A stretch of 64,000 nt of DNA from Aromatoleum anaerobium (GTDB lineage: Bacteria > Pseudomonadota > Gammaproteobacteria > Burkholderiales > Rhodocyclaceae). Where the stretch lies: NCBI RefSeq assembly GCF_012910705.2, contig NZ_WTVG02000036.1, forward strand, positions 124,001 through 188,000. Direction: 5' to 3'. This document shows, piece after piece, positions 8,619 to 17,806 of the stretch. The notes under the pieces are model-generated. The model searched no databases. It was not told where the DNA came from and worked only from the letters and a program-made list of their open reading frames with translations. The stretch's first letter is position 1. Every line of letters starts with the position of its first letter. Both the position numbers and the translations under genes were made by a program.

Positions 8619-10265
8619 TCAGCGCAGCGGTGTCGGGTTCCAGCGCTGCGCAACCACCATCAGCTGGCCCTTGCCGTTCAGCGTCTGGTCGCCGTCGGCA
8701 ACCGTCGCGATGACGGACAGGTTGCCGACGTTGTTGATGCCGCCGCGTCGCAGCGGATTGGGACCACCGAACGACGGCACGAACTGGCCGTGCGGCGCCA
8801 TGTGACCGGCGTAGCGCGCGTCCTCGTCGTGGCGCGCCCGGTCGTCGAACGGCTCGGTCGACCACGTCGCGGGGACGCTGCCGAGGCGGATGTCGTCGTC
8901 GGTGCCCGGTTTGCCGTCCGCGCCGTTGAGGAAGGCGATGGCGTCGAACTGCGCGCTCATCGGCGCGACAGTGCCGCCGCCGAGCCGCGCGACCGCGAAC
9001 GCAGGCTCGACGCGCACTGTGTCGAAGCGACGGAACACCGCCACGGTCTGCGCCGACTCGCGGCCGCCGACCACGACCTTGCGCACTCCTTCGGGCGCAT
9101 CGACCGCGACGCGGACGCGCACCTTCAGCTCGCCGGGCGACTTGCCGAGCCATTCGACGACTTCGATGCCGGGACCGAGGTCGACTTTCGCATCGAGCGC
9201 GACGCCGGCGAGCGTCACGTCGGTCGTCGCCCCGTTGCGCAGCATCCGCGGCGTGACCGCGACGAGCTCGTTCTTCACCGCGTCGTCGGCGCGCACCGCT
9301 TCGAAGCGGGCCCCGATCTCGTCGGCGCCCTTGAGGAACCAACGTCCCGACATGCGCGAACCATCCGGGCTCAGCGCGAAGATCGAGCGCGTGTCCTCGT
9401 TGCCGAGCTTCGCCGAGCCGCGCCATTCATAGCCGGTGTAGACGATCGCGTCGCCCTGCCCGCGCACCGTGTTGCCGGGGCCAAAGCGCAGCTCGTAGCT
9501 CACTTCGTAGCGATCCGGCCCGGCGGCCCGGGCTTTCATCGTGCCGGTGTACGCCCCCCAGCCCGGGCGCTCGCCGGCGACGACCCAGCTCCCCGTCGCG
9601 GGGCGGTGCTTCGCGCTGCGCCATTCGCGCCAGGCCGGCGTGTCCTTCGGATACAGCGCCGCCAGCCGCGCCGGCAACTGGTCGCGGGCGATCTCCCACC
9701 AGTTGCGGTCGCGGCCCATCGCCGAGTATTCCGCGCTCGGGAACTGGCCCAGGTGCGTGTGCATCAGCTTGCGCCATTCGCCCTCGTCGCGCCGCTGCAG
9801 CGCGACGCGTCCATAGCTGTGGCAACGGCCGCACATCTGCGCCATCTCCTCGTCGGGTGCGGTGTCCTGCATGTTCGGCCGGCGCTCGGTGAGGGGACGG
9901 TAGGGCGCACTCTCCGACGGCGCGAGGCCCTGCCGGTCGGCGAGGTACTTGACGATCGTCTGCCGCTCGCCGGGCGTCAGTTCGACCTTGTGCCAGATGC
10001 CCATGCGCACGACCGTCATGTCCCAGCCTTCCGGGCTCTTGCGCATCTCGGAGATGCGCGTCAGCTTGCCGTTGTCCAGGTGACAGGCGCCGCACTTCGC
10101 CTCGATCAGCCGCTGTGCCGCGGCGTCACCGTTCGCCGCGTGCGCCGCACCAGCCATGCCCATTGCGACGGCCAGCACGCCGGCGATCCTTGCACCACAC
10201 TGCATCGCGTCGCGAATCCCGTCGCGAACCCCTTCGCGAAACGCCTCGCTCATTTGCGCCTTCAC
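8619..10265 (-). CDS. qhpA: Quinohemoprotein amine dehydrogenase alpha subunit QhpA (diheme)
   Basis: A secreted diheme c protein of about 548 residues. A signal peptide ends at AGAAHA, then heme motifs CGACH (58-62) and CGRCH (145-149), followed by several beta-rich domains as in known alpha subunits. The hemes pass electrons from CTQ to a periplasmic acceptor such as cytochrome c or azurin. Start choice: GTG 10265 has GGAGG five bases upstream; an ATG at 10253 is possible with a weaker AAGG site. Two heme motifs, size and operon place identify it. Relatives oxidise 2-phenylethylamine, benzylamine, tyramine or butylamine; the substrate here cannot be read from sequence. Confidence 0.93.
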   Translation of the reverse strand: MKAQMSEAFREGVRDGIRDAMQCGARIAGVLAVAMGMAGAAHAANGDAAAQRLIEAKCGACHLDNGKLTRISEMRKSPEGWDMTVVRMGIWHKVELTPGERQTIVKYLADRQGLAPSESAPYRPLTERRPNMQDTAPDEEMAQMCGRCHSYGRVALQRRDEGEWRKLMHTHLGQFPSAEYSAMGRDRNWWEIARDQLPARLAALYPKDTPAWREWRSAKHRPATGSWVVAGERPGWGAYTGTMKARAAGPDRYEVSYELRFGPGNTVRGQGDAIVYTGYEWRGSAKLGNEDTRSIFALSPDGSRMSGRWFLKGADEIGARFEAVRADDAVKNELVAVTPRMLRNGATTDVTLAGVALDAKVDLGPGIEVVEWLGKSPGELKVRVRVAVDAPEGVRKVVVGGRESAQTVAVFRRFDTVRVEPAFAVARLGGGTVAPMSAQFDAIAFLNGADGKPGTDDDIRLGSVPATWSTEPFDDRARHDEDARYAGHMAPHGQFVPSFGGPNPLRRGGINNVGNLSVIATVADGDQTLNGKGQLMVVAQRWNPTPLR

Positions 10266-10335
10266 ATCGTCCTCCGTTTCCACCCGTGTGGTTCTTCGTG
10301 TTGAGGAATGCTCATCGTTGCGCCTTTCGTCCCTG

Positions 10336-10818
10336 TCAGTTTCCGCCGGCGCCATCGTCGAGCAGCCCGGCGCGGGCCACCGCGGCGGCTCGCGCCGCAT
10401 CCGCGGCTTCCGGCCCGATCTCGAGCTGCTTCGCGAGCCGGTTCATCAGGCGGTCCTCCAGCCCGACGAGATCCCCGTCGGCGTAGGCCACCTCCCATAA
10501 CATCGTCAACACCTCCTGGCGCTCGGCCGCGTCGAAGCCCGCGCGCACCGCTTCGCCGAACTCCCAGTCGTCGAGCACCTCGGCGAACCGTTCATCGGCG
10601 ACGGCCACGAGCTGGCGTGCGACGTCCTCCGTCAAGCCGAAATGCTCGTGCAGCAGGCGTCCGACGGCCGCGTGTTCCCGCTCGGTGGCGCGGTGGTCGA
10701 TGTACATCGCTTCGAGCAGCAGGACCGCGACGGCAATATGGCGTCGTTCGAACGGACCGGTTTCCAGCCCTTCGGGCTGGAGCTCGCCGGACAGCAGCGC
10801 CATCAGTTTTGTCAGCAT
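10336..10818 (-). CDS. TerB-like protein
   Basis: A 160-residue soluble, mostly helical protein with the TerB/DjlA-like pattern of acidic, metal-binding-type helices (LLLEAMYIDHRATEREHAAV near 33 and AYADGDLVGLEDRLMNRLA near 111). TerB domains occur in tellurite-resistance clusters and in DjlA; the isolated form (COG4103) has no settled function. It is the gene just before qhpA and shares its operon. Nothing else of a ter cluster is present, so a role in tellurite resistance is not supported. Confidence 0.75.
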   Translation of the reverse strand: MLTKLMALLSGELQPEGLETGPFERRHIAVAVLLLEAMYIDHRATEREHAAVGRLLHEHFGLTEDVARQLVAVADERFAEVLDDWEFGEAVRAGFDAAERQEVLTMLWEVAYADGDLVGLEDRLMNRLAKQLEIGPEAADAARAAAVARAGLLDDGAGGN

Positions 10819-10859
10819 GCGGAGGTCTCCACGGAATGTCCTGAATCCTGAATTCTGAG

Positions 10860-11846
10860 TCAGCGCGCCGACACGAGCCGCTCGACGCCGAGTTGTCCGG
10901 CCACGACGACGCCACCGCCGGCCGGGGCTGTCATCACTGCGGCGAGGTTCTGCCGGTCGGGTCGGATTTCCAGCTGCAGCGGGCCGCTGGCGTTGCCGCG
11001 CAGCACCACCCCGCCCGCCCCGACGACGATCACGCCGCCATCCGCGGTCGTCATGCCCGCGGTCAGCGACTGGTCGGTGCCGGTATCACGTGCCTGCCAG
11101 GTGTCGCCGCCATCCCGGCTCGTGATGACCTTGCCGCTCATGCCGAGCAGCACGACTTCGCCCCCGCTGCGCTCGAATCCGCTCCACAGCGAGCCCGAGA
11201 CGCCAGTGTCGAGCTTGGTCCAGCTCGCGCCGCGATCGGTCGAGCGGAACGCCAGGCCACTTTCGGCCGCGATGAACAGCGTGCCGTCACGCACCGAGAA
11301 CACATGGTTGAGGTGCAGATCGGCATCGTGGCCGCTACCCACCGCCATCGGCGCCCAGCTGCGGCCGCCGTCGGTGGTGCGGAACGCCGCGCCGTAGGCA
11401 CCCGTCGCGTAACCGCGCTGGGCGTCGAGGAAATGCACCGACAGCAACACCGGGCGCTCGTCGAGCACCTCAAGCAGTTTCCAGCTCGCACCGCCGTCGT
11501 CGCTGCCGAGGATCACGCCGCCGTGGCCGACTGCCCAGCCGTGGCGTTCGTCGACGAAATGCACGGCGGTGAGCAGCGCACTGACCGGCCCTTCGGCCTG
11601 CTGCCACGTGCTGCCGTCGTCGGTCGAGCGCACGACCATGCCGTAGTCGCCGACCGCGACGAGCGCGTTGCCGGCGCGTGCGATGCCGGTCAGCGGCACC
11701 TTCGCCGCGAGCCTTGCCTTCATCGCCGGGACGGCCGTCGTGATGCTTTCCGGAGCAGCGGGAGCGGCCACGCAGGCGAGCGCGCCCATCGCCAGGCCCA
11801 GCGCCACGATGCCGCGCGCGAATCGGTTCGATCTTTTCACGGGCAT
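10860..11846 (-). CDS. Secreted Ycf48/HCF136-like beta-propeller protein
   Basis: A 328-residue protein with a signal peptide and repeated BNR-like units ending STDDGSTW, SDDGGASW, TTDGGRSW, STDRGASW and SRDGGDTW. Such Ycf48-like propellers are known as photosystem II assembly factors in plants and cyanobacteria; in non-photosynthetic bacteria they are commonly coded beside RND exporters and DUF1302/DUF1329 proteins, as here. It starts four bases after the RND gene. A periplasmic role with that exporter is inferred. Confidence 0.82.
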   Translation of the reverse strand: MPVKRSNRFARGIVALGLAMGALACVAAPAAPESITTAVPAMKARLAAKVPLTGIARAGNALVAVGDYGMVVRSTDDGSTWQQAEGPVSALLTAVHFVDERHGWAVGHGGVILGSDDGGASWKLLEVLDERPVLLSVHFLDAQRGYATGAYGAAFRTTDGGRSWAPMAVGSGHDADLHLNHVFSVRDGTLFIAAESGLAFRSTDRGASWTKLDTGVSGSLWSGFERSGGEVVLLGMSGKVITSRDGGDTWQARDTGTDQSLTAGMTTADGGVIVVGAGGVVLRGNASGPLQLEIRPDRQNLAAVMTAPAGGGVVVAGQLGVERLVSAR

Positions 11847-11850
11847 CTCC

Positions 11851-14214
11851 TCAGTGAGCCATCAGCGGCGCGCGAACCGGGCCACGGCGCGGGATCAGCA
11901 TGTCGATCGTGACTGCCAGCGCCGGCAGCAGGGTGATCGCCATGATCATGTTCATCATGAACATGAAGGTCAGCAGCATCCCCATGTCGGCCTGGAACTT
12001 GAGTGCCGAGAACGACCACGTCGCGACGCCGATCGACAGCGTCACCGCGGTGAATACCGTCGCCACGCCGATCTCGCGCAGCGCCTGCTTGAACGCCGTG
12101 ACAATGTCGTCGCCATGCGCCAGATGCATCTGCAGGCGGTTGTAGATGTAGAACGCGTAGTCGACGCCGATCCCGACTGCCAGCACCATCACCGGCAAGG
12201 TCGCCACCGTGAGCCCGATGTCGAGCTCCTTCATGAACCAGTAGCCGAGGAAGGTCGCCAGCGTGAGCGGCACGCAGCACGCGACCATCGCGCGCCAGTC
12301 GCGATACACCGCGAACACCAGCACGAGGATCGTCGCATACACGTAGAGCATCATCGGCAGTTCCGAATGCTCGACGACTTCGTTCGTCGCCGCCTGCACG
12401 CCGGCGTTGCCGCTCGCCAGCCGCACGGTCACGCCGTCGAACGGCTGCATCTCGCGGAAATGCTTCACCGCGGCGACGACCTCCTTGATCGTCGAGGCCT
12501 TGTGGTCGGCGAGGTAGAGATTCACCGGCAACAGCGTGCAGTCGGCGTTGAAGAGCCGCATGCCTTCAGGCACCTGGCGCACCGCTTCGCCAAGCGTCAG
12601 TTCCTCGCGCGGCAGCGCGGCCCACTTCGGGTTGCCCTCGTTCACCCCGGACGCCGCGAGCTTCGTCATGCTCGGCAGCGACTGCGCCGACAGCACGCCG
12701 GGCACGTTCGCGAGATACCACGTCAACCGGTCGACATAGCTCATGACGTCGTGGCGGTAGCACCCGTCCGCAGGCGATTCGACGACCACCGTCAGCAAGT
12801 CGAGACCGAGCCCGTAGCGCCCGACGACCGCTTCGACGTCCTGGTTGTAGCGCGAATCGTCGTGCAGTTCCGGTGCGCCCGGCAGCACGTGGCCGACGTG
12901 GCGGCCCTGGCTCTGCCACACCGCGATGCCCATCAGCACCAGGCACACCAGCGTGCCGATCGCGGCGTTCCTCGGGTTCGCGATATGCACGCCGAGCGAC
13001 GACATCATGCGGTTGCGCATCGCCTCGACCTTGCCTGCACGCAGCACGAAAGCGTCGTCGAAGCGGAAATAGCTCGCGACCACCGGCAGCATGATCAGGT
13101 TCGTGACGATCTTGTACGCGACGCCGACCGAGGCGGTGATCGCGAGCTCGCGGATCATCGGGATCGGCACCAGCACCAGTGTGGCGAAGCCGACAAAGGC
13201 GGTGATCAGCGCGAGCGTGCCGGGCACCAGCAGGCCGGTGAAGCTGCGGCTCGCGGCGGTGTAGCCGTCCGCGCCGTTGATGACTTCCTTGGCGATGTAA
13301 TTGACCTGCTGGATGCCGTGCGACACGCCGATCGCGAAGACGAGGAACGGCACCAGGATCGCGAGCGGATCGAGCCCGAAGCCGAGCAGCGTGATCGTGC
13401 CGAACTGCCACACCACCGACACCAGCGAGCACACCAGCGGCAGGAAGGTCAGCAGCAGCGAGCGGGTGTACCAGTAGACCGCCGCGGCAGTGAGCAGGAA
13501 CGCGAGCGCGAAGAACTCGATGACGCTGGTCGCCCCTTCCGAGATGTCTCCCATCTGCTTGGCGAAGCCGATGATGCGGATGCGGATGTCGTCGTCGCTG
13601 AAGGTGTCGCGGATTTCGCGCTCGAGGCGCTCGCTGAACTCCTGGTAATTGAGCCGTTCACCGGTCTGCGGATCGGGATCGGCCAGCTCGGCGACGACCA
13701 TCGCGGACGACGAATCGTTCGCGACGAGGCTGCCGACGAAGCCGCCGACGATCGTACGCTCGCGGATCGCCGCGATGTTGTCGTCGGTCAGGGCCTTGAC
13801 GGTCACGTCGCCGCCGATCACGTCCTCGGCGCGCATGCCCTCCTCGGTGATCTGCACCGCCCGCGCGTTCGGCGTCCACAGCGACGTCACCGTGCGGCGG
13901 TCGACGCCTTTCATGAAGAACACCGCCTGCGTGACGTCGTGGAGTTTCGTCAGCGCCTTCTCGTTCCAGATGTCGCCGTTCTTCGCCTCGACGGTGACGA
14001 TGATGCGGTTCGCGCCGAACAGCACGTCGCGATACTGGTTGAAAGTCTGGATGTATTCGTGGTCCTGCGGCAGCTGCTTGTCGAAGCCGGCGCTCATCTC
14101 GAGGCGGGAAGCGAACACCGCCATCACCACGGTGAAGCCAAGCAGCGCGAGCAGGATGGTCAGGCGGTGCCGGAAGCACGCCTGCTGCAATGCACGCACC
14201 AGTGTCTCGATCAT
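11851..14214 (-). CDS. RND/MMPL-family exporter
   Basis: A 787-residue membrane protein with the two-fold RND layout: one N-terminal helix, a large periplasmic loop, a block of five or six helices (about 230-380), then the same again (helix near 415, loop, helices from about 620). The second half shows GVDYAFYIYNRLQ and the first GVSHGIQQVNYI, typical of COG1033 exporters and the sterol-sensing-domain-like core. It is driven by the proton gradient. Substrate is unknown; relatives next to DUF1302 and DUF1329 genes are linked to use of hydrophobic or steroid-like compounds. It sits 58 bp after the DUF1302 gene, with a strong hairpin between. Confidence 0.85.
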   Translation of the reverse strand: MIETLVRALQQACFRHRLTILLALLGFTVVMAVFASRLEMSAGFDKQLPQDHEYIQTFNQYRDVLFGANRIIVTVEAKNGDIWNEKALTKLHDVTQAVFFMKGVDRRTVTSLWTPNARAVQITEEGMRAEDVIGGDVTVKALTDDNIAAIRERTIVGGFVGSLVANDSSSAMVVAELADPDPQTGERLNYQEFSERLEREIRDTFSDDDIRIRIIGFAKQMGDISEGATSVIEFFALAFLLTAAAVYWYTRSLLLTFLPLVCSLVSVVWQFGTITLLGFGLDPLAILVPFLVFAIGVSHGIQQVNYIAKEVINGADGYTAASRSFTGLLVPGTLALITAFVGFATLVLVPIPMIRELAITASVGVAYKIVTNLIMLPVVASYFRFDDAFVLRAGKVEAMRNRMMSSLGVHIANPRNAAIGTLVCLVLMGIAVWQSQGRHVGHVLPGAPELHDDSRYNQDVEAVVGRYGLGLDLLTVVVESPADGCYRHDVMSYVDRLTWYLANVPGVLSAQSLPSMTKLAASGVNEGNPKWAALPREELTLGEAVRQVPEGMRLFNADCTLLPVNLYLADHKASTIKEVVAAVKHFREMQPFDGVTVRLASGNAGVQAATNEVVEHSELPMMLYVYATILVLVFAVYRDWRAMVACCVPLTLATFLGYWFMKELDIGLTVATLPVMVLAVGIGVDYAFYIYNRLQMHLAHGDDIVTAFKQALREIGVATVFTAVTLSIGVATWSFSALKFQADMGMLLTFMFMMNMIMAITLLPALAVTIDMLIPRRGPVRAPLMAH

Positions 14215-14230
14215 GTTGGGTATCCGTCAG

Positions 14231-14263
14231 GCCGGCACGGCGGAAAGGTTCCGCCGTGCCGGC
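14231..14263. promoter_or_regulatory. Perfect 15-bp intercistronic hairpin
   Basis: The arms 14231-14245 (gccggcacggcggaa) and 14249-14263 are perfect reverse complements around a 3-base loop. It lies between the DUF1302 stop and the RND start. No T-run follows on the minus strand, so it is more likely an mRNA-stability or partial-attenuation element than a full terminator. Confidence 0.75.
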
Positions 14264-14272
14264 ACTCTCTGG

Positions 14273-16054
14273 TCAGAACGAACGCGAAATGCTCGCGGAC
14301 AGGAAGTCGCGGTCGCGCATCAGGTTGTTCGCGCCGCCGCCGGAGAAGTTGACCCACTGGATCGCACCCTTCCAGTTGTCGCGGTAGTTCGCGAACAGCG
14401 ACAGCGTCAGCGCCTTGCGGCCCTCGACGAACGGCAGGCCGTTCGGGGTCGTGCCATTGACGTCGTGGTACCAGTCGATCTGCGGTGTCAGCGTGACGCC
14501 GGTGCCCCAGGCGTTCGGGTAGTTCAGCGCGGCCTCGACGACGTAGCCCCACGAGGTCTTGTCCGGCAACGAATAGTCGGGCAGGAAGTACGGCGTCACA
14601 CCGCTGCGGTCGAGGCCCGGGTAATGCGCGACCGCGGCCTCGGCGAGGATGAAGCCGTCGACCGCGCCGAGCGCCTTCGCGATGCCGCCGAGCGGGTCGT
14701 TGTGCGAGAAGGTGTAGAAGCCGGTGAGGTGGAACTGGTATTTCTCTTCCTCGACGAAACCGGGGTGGCTGCCGTTCTCGAAGCTGCTGAACTTGCCCGC
14801 GAATGGCACCGTCGGGTCGACGCCGACGCTGTCGTCGGGCCGGTACGACAATTCGGCGCCGACGGCGATGTTCATCAGCTTGGTGTTCGCCGAGATCGCG
14901 TACAGGTCCTTGTCCTCGCCGTATGCGAGGAAATAGCCCGTGACGGCGCCTTCCGGACTGCCGGTGAAGCCGAGGAACGGCAGCTTGTCGTGGTAGCGCT
15001 GGTACGTGAATGCGAACTCGGTGTCGATCTCCTCGGCGTTGTAGCGGAAATTCACGCCGTACTGGCCGCTCTTCTTCGGCTCGTCCTGGCCGAGATAGGG
15101 AACTGCCAGACCTTCGGCGATGAGATCGGCGTCGGGGAGGCCGGGATCGTCACCGCAGCGCCCGTTCGGCAGCCCTGCACAGGCTCCTACGCCGGCAAAG
15201 TCCTCGATGATGCTCGTCGGCACGTACGCGATGCGCCGCCCCTTGCCGAGCACGTCGACTGTCGAGAAGAACGTGCCGGACGGGTCGAACTTGAAGCCGT
15301 TCCAGCGCCACTGGTAGTACCCCTCGACGCCGAGCTGCTCGGTCAGGTCCATCGAAGCCGAAATCATCTGCGCCGGGATGAAGATTTCCTTCAGCTGCGT
15401 GCCGGGCACGTGGAACTTCTGCAGGTCGATCGCGTTGATCTGATTCACGCCGCCGACGATGAAGATGTCCTCGCCCCACGAGATCACCTGGTTGCCGACT
15501 TTCACCTTGCCGCGACGGTCGCCGAGGCTGAACGTCTTCGCGACCCACAGGTCGAGCAGCGTCGCGTCGTCGGTCGCCTCGCTCGCGACGTCGGTGCGCT
15601 GCGTGTCGTCGGCTTTCCAGTCGTGGAACCAGTTCACCCGCGCGAGCGCGCTCCAGCCACCGGGGTACTTCAGCGACAGGTCGTGCGTGCCTTTCAGCGC
15701 CGCGGAAACGATGTCCCCCTTGTCGTAGTTCAGGTTGCCATCGTCAAACTGGGTGTAGTTGAAGTCGGCGTTCGCGTAGCCCGTGCCGGCGTCGAGGTTA
15801 TAGACGCGCGACAGTGCATTGTCCGTGCCGTTGTTGCAGCCGCCGCTGTCGTTGCTGATTATCGAGCAGCTCGGCGATTCGAGCCGGCTCGCGACGCCGA
15901 ACGAAACCGTGCTGTCGAGGCTCCCCGACAGCCCTTCCTCGGAACCGAAGCGGAACGCCTGGCTCTCCGGCGCCCAGCAGGCCGCCGCTACCGACACGGC
16001 CAGGATCGACGGCGCGAACGCGCCCCGACGATGCGAAATCGTCTTTGTTTTCAT
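14273..16054 (-). CDS. DUF1302 outer-membrane protein
   Basis: A 593-residue protein with a signal peptide (cleavage after SQA) and alternating beta-strand character throughout, ending in SISRSF; a C-terminal phenylalanine is the usual outer-membrane barrel signal. Features such as FRFGSEEGLSGSLD after the leader and RVNWFHDW are typical of DUF1302, which is found with DUF1329 partners. It may let a hydrophobic substrate or product cross the outer membrane. Function is not experimentally known in the family as far as I recall. It follows the DUF1329 gene by 27 bp. Confidence 0.85.
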   Translation of the reverse strand: MKTKTISHRRGAFAPSILAVSVAAACWAPESQAFRFGSEEGLSGSLDSTVSFGVASRLESPSCSIISNDSGGCNNGTDNALSRVYNLDAGTGYANADFNYTQFDDGNLNYDKGDIVSAALKGTHDLSLKYPGGWSALARVNWFHDWKADDTQRTDVASEATDDATLLDLWVAKTFSLGDRRGKVKVGNQVISWGEDIFIVGGVNQINAIDLQKFHVPGTQLKEIFIPAQMISASMDLTEQLGVEGYYQWRWNGFKFDPSGTFFSTVDVLGKGRRIAYVPTSIIEDFAGVGACAGLPNGRCGDDPGLPDADLIAEGLAVPYLGQDEPKKSGQYGVNFRYNAEEIDTEFAFTYQRYHDKLPFLGFTGSPEGAVTGYFLAYGEDKDLYAISANTKLMNIAVGAELSYRPDDSVGVDPTVPFAGKFSSFENGSHPGFVEEEKYQFHLTGFYTFSHNDPLGGIAKALGAVDGFILAEAAVAHYPGLDRSGVTPYFLPDYSLPDKTSWGYVVEAALNYPNAWGTGVTLTPQIDWYHDVNGTTPNGLPFVEGRKALTLSLFANYRDNWKGAIQWVNFSGGGANNLMRDRDFLSASISRSF

Positions 16055-16081
16055 TGATTTTCTCCCTCGAGTGGGCGGCGG

Positions 16082-17461
16082 TCAGCGTTCGCCGCGGCGA
16101 CGCATTTCGTCCTGCGTGAAGTTCGCGGCGGTGACCCGGCCGTCCTTCGCGGCAGTCAGGTCGAGCACCTCGCCTTCCGCAGTCCAGTTGTCGACGACGT
16201 AGCGGCGCGCGACGAGGTCGTACATCTGCGTCTCGTAGGTGATGCACGCACCGACATCCGGCGCCGCCCACAGGCTGCCTTCCTGCACGCGCCACAGGTT
16301 GCCCTTGGCGTCGTACATATCGACCTGCAGCAGGGCCCACGAATCCTCGTCGAAGTGGAACACGCGCTTCGCGAACGAATGACGCTTGTCCGGCTTCACC
16401 GTCGCCTCGACGACCCACACGCGGTGCGGCTCGTAGCGCATGAGGTCGCGTTTGACATACTCCTGGCCGAGCATGTCCTTGAATTTCTGAGATTTGTCGA
16501 TCAGCTTGTACGAGTTGTACGGGACCAGCATCTCCTTCTTCCCGACCAGCTTGTAGTCATAGCGGTCGAGCGCGCCGGTGAACATGTTGATCTGATCGAC
16601 GAAATACAGGTTGTCGAAGCCGGCGACCTGGTTGTCGTAGGCGAAGGTCGGCGAACGGCGCACGCGGCGCTGGCCGGGGAAATAGATCCAGGCGTCCTGC
16701 GGCTTGTCGATATACGAGTGGATCAGGTAGCCCTCGCCGGCGCGCGACGGCGGCGTCAGCACGTCATACAGCAGCTTCGATTCGATGCCGGCGACGTCCG
16801 CCGGACCCGTCACCTTCGGGTCGTTGAACGGATACATCTCGTACGCCCACTGCTTGTTCTCGACGTAGGAACCGTCCTTCTCGGGCATCAAGGCCGCGAT
16901 CTGCGCGCGCCGGCCGAGCCCCGTGTAGCGCAGCTTGAAGTTCCACATCGCTTCGGCGCCGGTCTTCGGAATCGGGAACGGAATGCCGGCGCCGAACACC
17001 TGTTCGAGCTGCCAGCCGTCGCCGCCGAGCTTCGCGGCCGTCGCGTTCTTCTTCGTCTGCTCCGCGACGAAATCCGGCACCGGACAGCTGCGGCGGCTCG
17101 GATACACGTCCATCCGGTAGCCCTTGTAGGCCTTGATCAGCGCAAGCTGCCCGGCCGACAGCTTGTCGGCGTATTTGTCGACGTTCGCAGCATCGATCGA
17201 ATAGAGCGGCTTGTCATCCTTGAATGGGTCGAGGTGACCCGGCTTCCAGCCCGCGGGCACTTTCGTCATGCCGCCGGTCCAGGCGGGAATCGAGCCGTCC
17301 TTGTTGGCCGCGGCTTCGGCGCCGACCGGCGTCAGGTTCTTGCCGAGTGCGGCAGCCTCCGCGTCGGTGGCCGCTGCCCGCACCACCGAGCTGCCGACAA
17401 GGGCCGCCACGGCGAGACAGATAAGGCCCAGGCGGGGTGGTTTGATGGTCGTTCTGGTCAC
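16082..17461 (-). CDS. DUF1329 secreted protein
   Basis: A 459-residue protein starting at GTG 17461 with GAGGAG six bases upstream. After a signal peptide (VRAAA) come the family's typical segments: GKNLTPVGAE, IPAWTGG, YRMDVYPSRRSC and PGQRRVRRSPTFAYDN. DUF1329 proteins resemble LolB/outer-membrane lipoprotein-sorting folds and travel with DUF1302. First gene of the long minus-strand operon, facing the AraC-type regulator. Together with the barrel and the RND exporter it probably forms an envelope-spanning transport route. Function is inferred only. Confidence 0.87.
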   Translation of the reverse strand: MTRTTIKPPRLGLICLAVAALVGSSVVRAAATDAEAAALGKNLTPVGAEAAANKDGSIPAWTGGMTKVPAGWKPGHLDPFKDDKPLYSIDAANVDKYADKLSAGQLALIKAYKGYRMDVYPSRRSCPVPDFVAEQTKKNATAAKLGGDGWQLEQVFGAGIPFPIPKTGAEAMWNFKLRYTGLGRRAQIAALMPEKDGSYVENKQWAYEMYPFNDPKVTGPADVAGIESKLLYDVLTPPSRAGEGYLIHSYIDKPQDAWIYFPGQRRVRRSPTFAYDNQVAGFDNLYFVDQINMFTGALDRYDYKLVGKKEMLVPYNSYKLIDKSQKFKDMLGQEYVKRDLMRYEPHRVWVVEATVKPDKRHSFAKRVFHFDEDSWALLQVDMYDAKGNLWRVQEGSLWAAPDVGACITYETQMYDLVARRYVVDNWTAEGEVLDLTAAKDGRVTAANFTQDEMRRRGER

Positions 17462-17806
17462 GTTCGTCTCCTCGCTTTTTGTATGTGTTGCCGGTGCTTC
17501 TGCTGCCTTCACGTTCTCGATGACGTGTTGTCCTGCTGGCTTGGCGGATTGTATGAACGGCCCTTCAGCGAGCGTTATCCGAAATCGGCAAACGCAAATT
17601 CCCTTGCTCAGCTGCCCTGCCCGGAGCCGGAACGGGCGGGTGACCTGCACGACCGGCGACGAACCCCAGCCCCGCTCCGGGCAACTCTCACAAATCGCGA
17701 TACACGAAACAACGGAAAACGCTTGTTCGCCGTGTGGATTTGGGATTAGTCTGAAAAATATAAAGAAAACATCATCAGAACACTTTCCGGTCAGGAGACA
17801 GACCGA
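17462..17806. promoter_or_regulatory. Divergent control region between DUF1329 gene and AraC-type regulator
   Basis: This 345-bp gap has no gene. It must hold promoters for the 16-kb minus operon and for the regulator. A TATAAA at 17759-17764 could be the regulator's -10. I see no FNR box and no convincing sigma-54 site. Confidence 0.6.

Noticed and set aside
10336-10818. Tellurite-resistance locus
   Set aside because: Only one TerB-like gene and no terA, C, D, E or Z nearby.
11668-16057. Very long plus-strand open frames (up to 894 codons) opposite the RND and DUF1302 genes
   Set aside because: Rich in Arg, His, Asp and Glu without any domain, a typical mirror of GC-rich codon use on the other strand. 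The same applies to 71-1321, 4153-5835 and 42975-45653.
17462-17806. Sigma-54 promoter for the amine operon
   Set aside because: No GG-N10-GC pair with acceptable surrounding bases was found on the minus strand.
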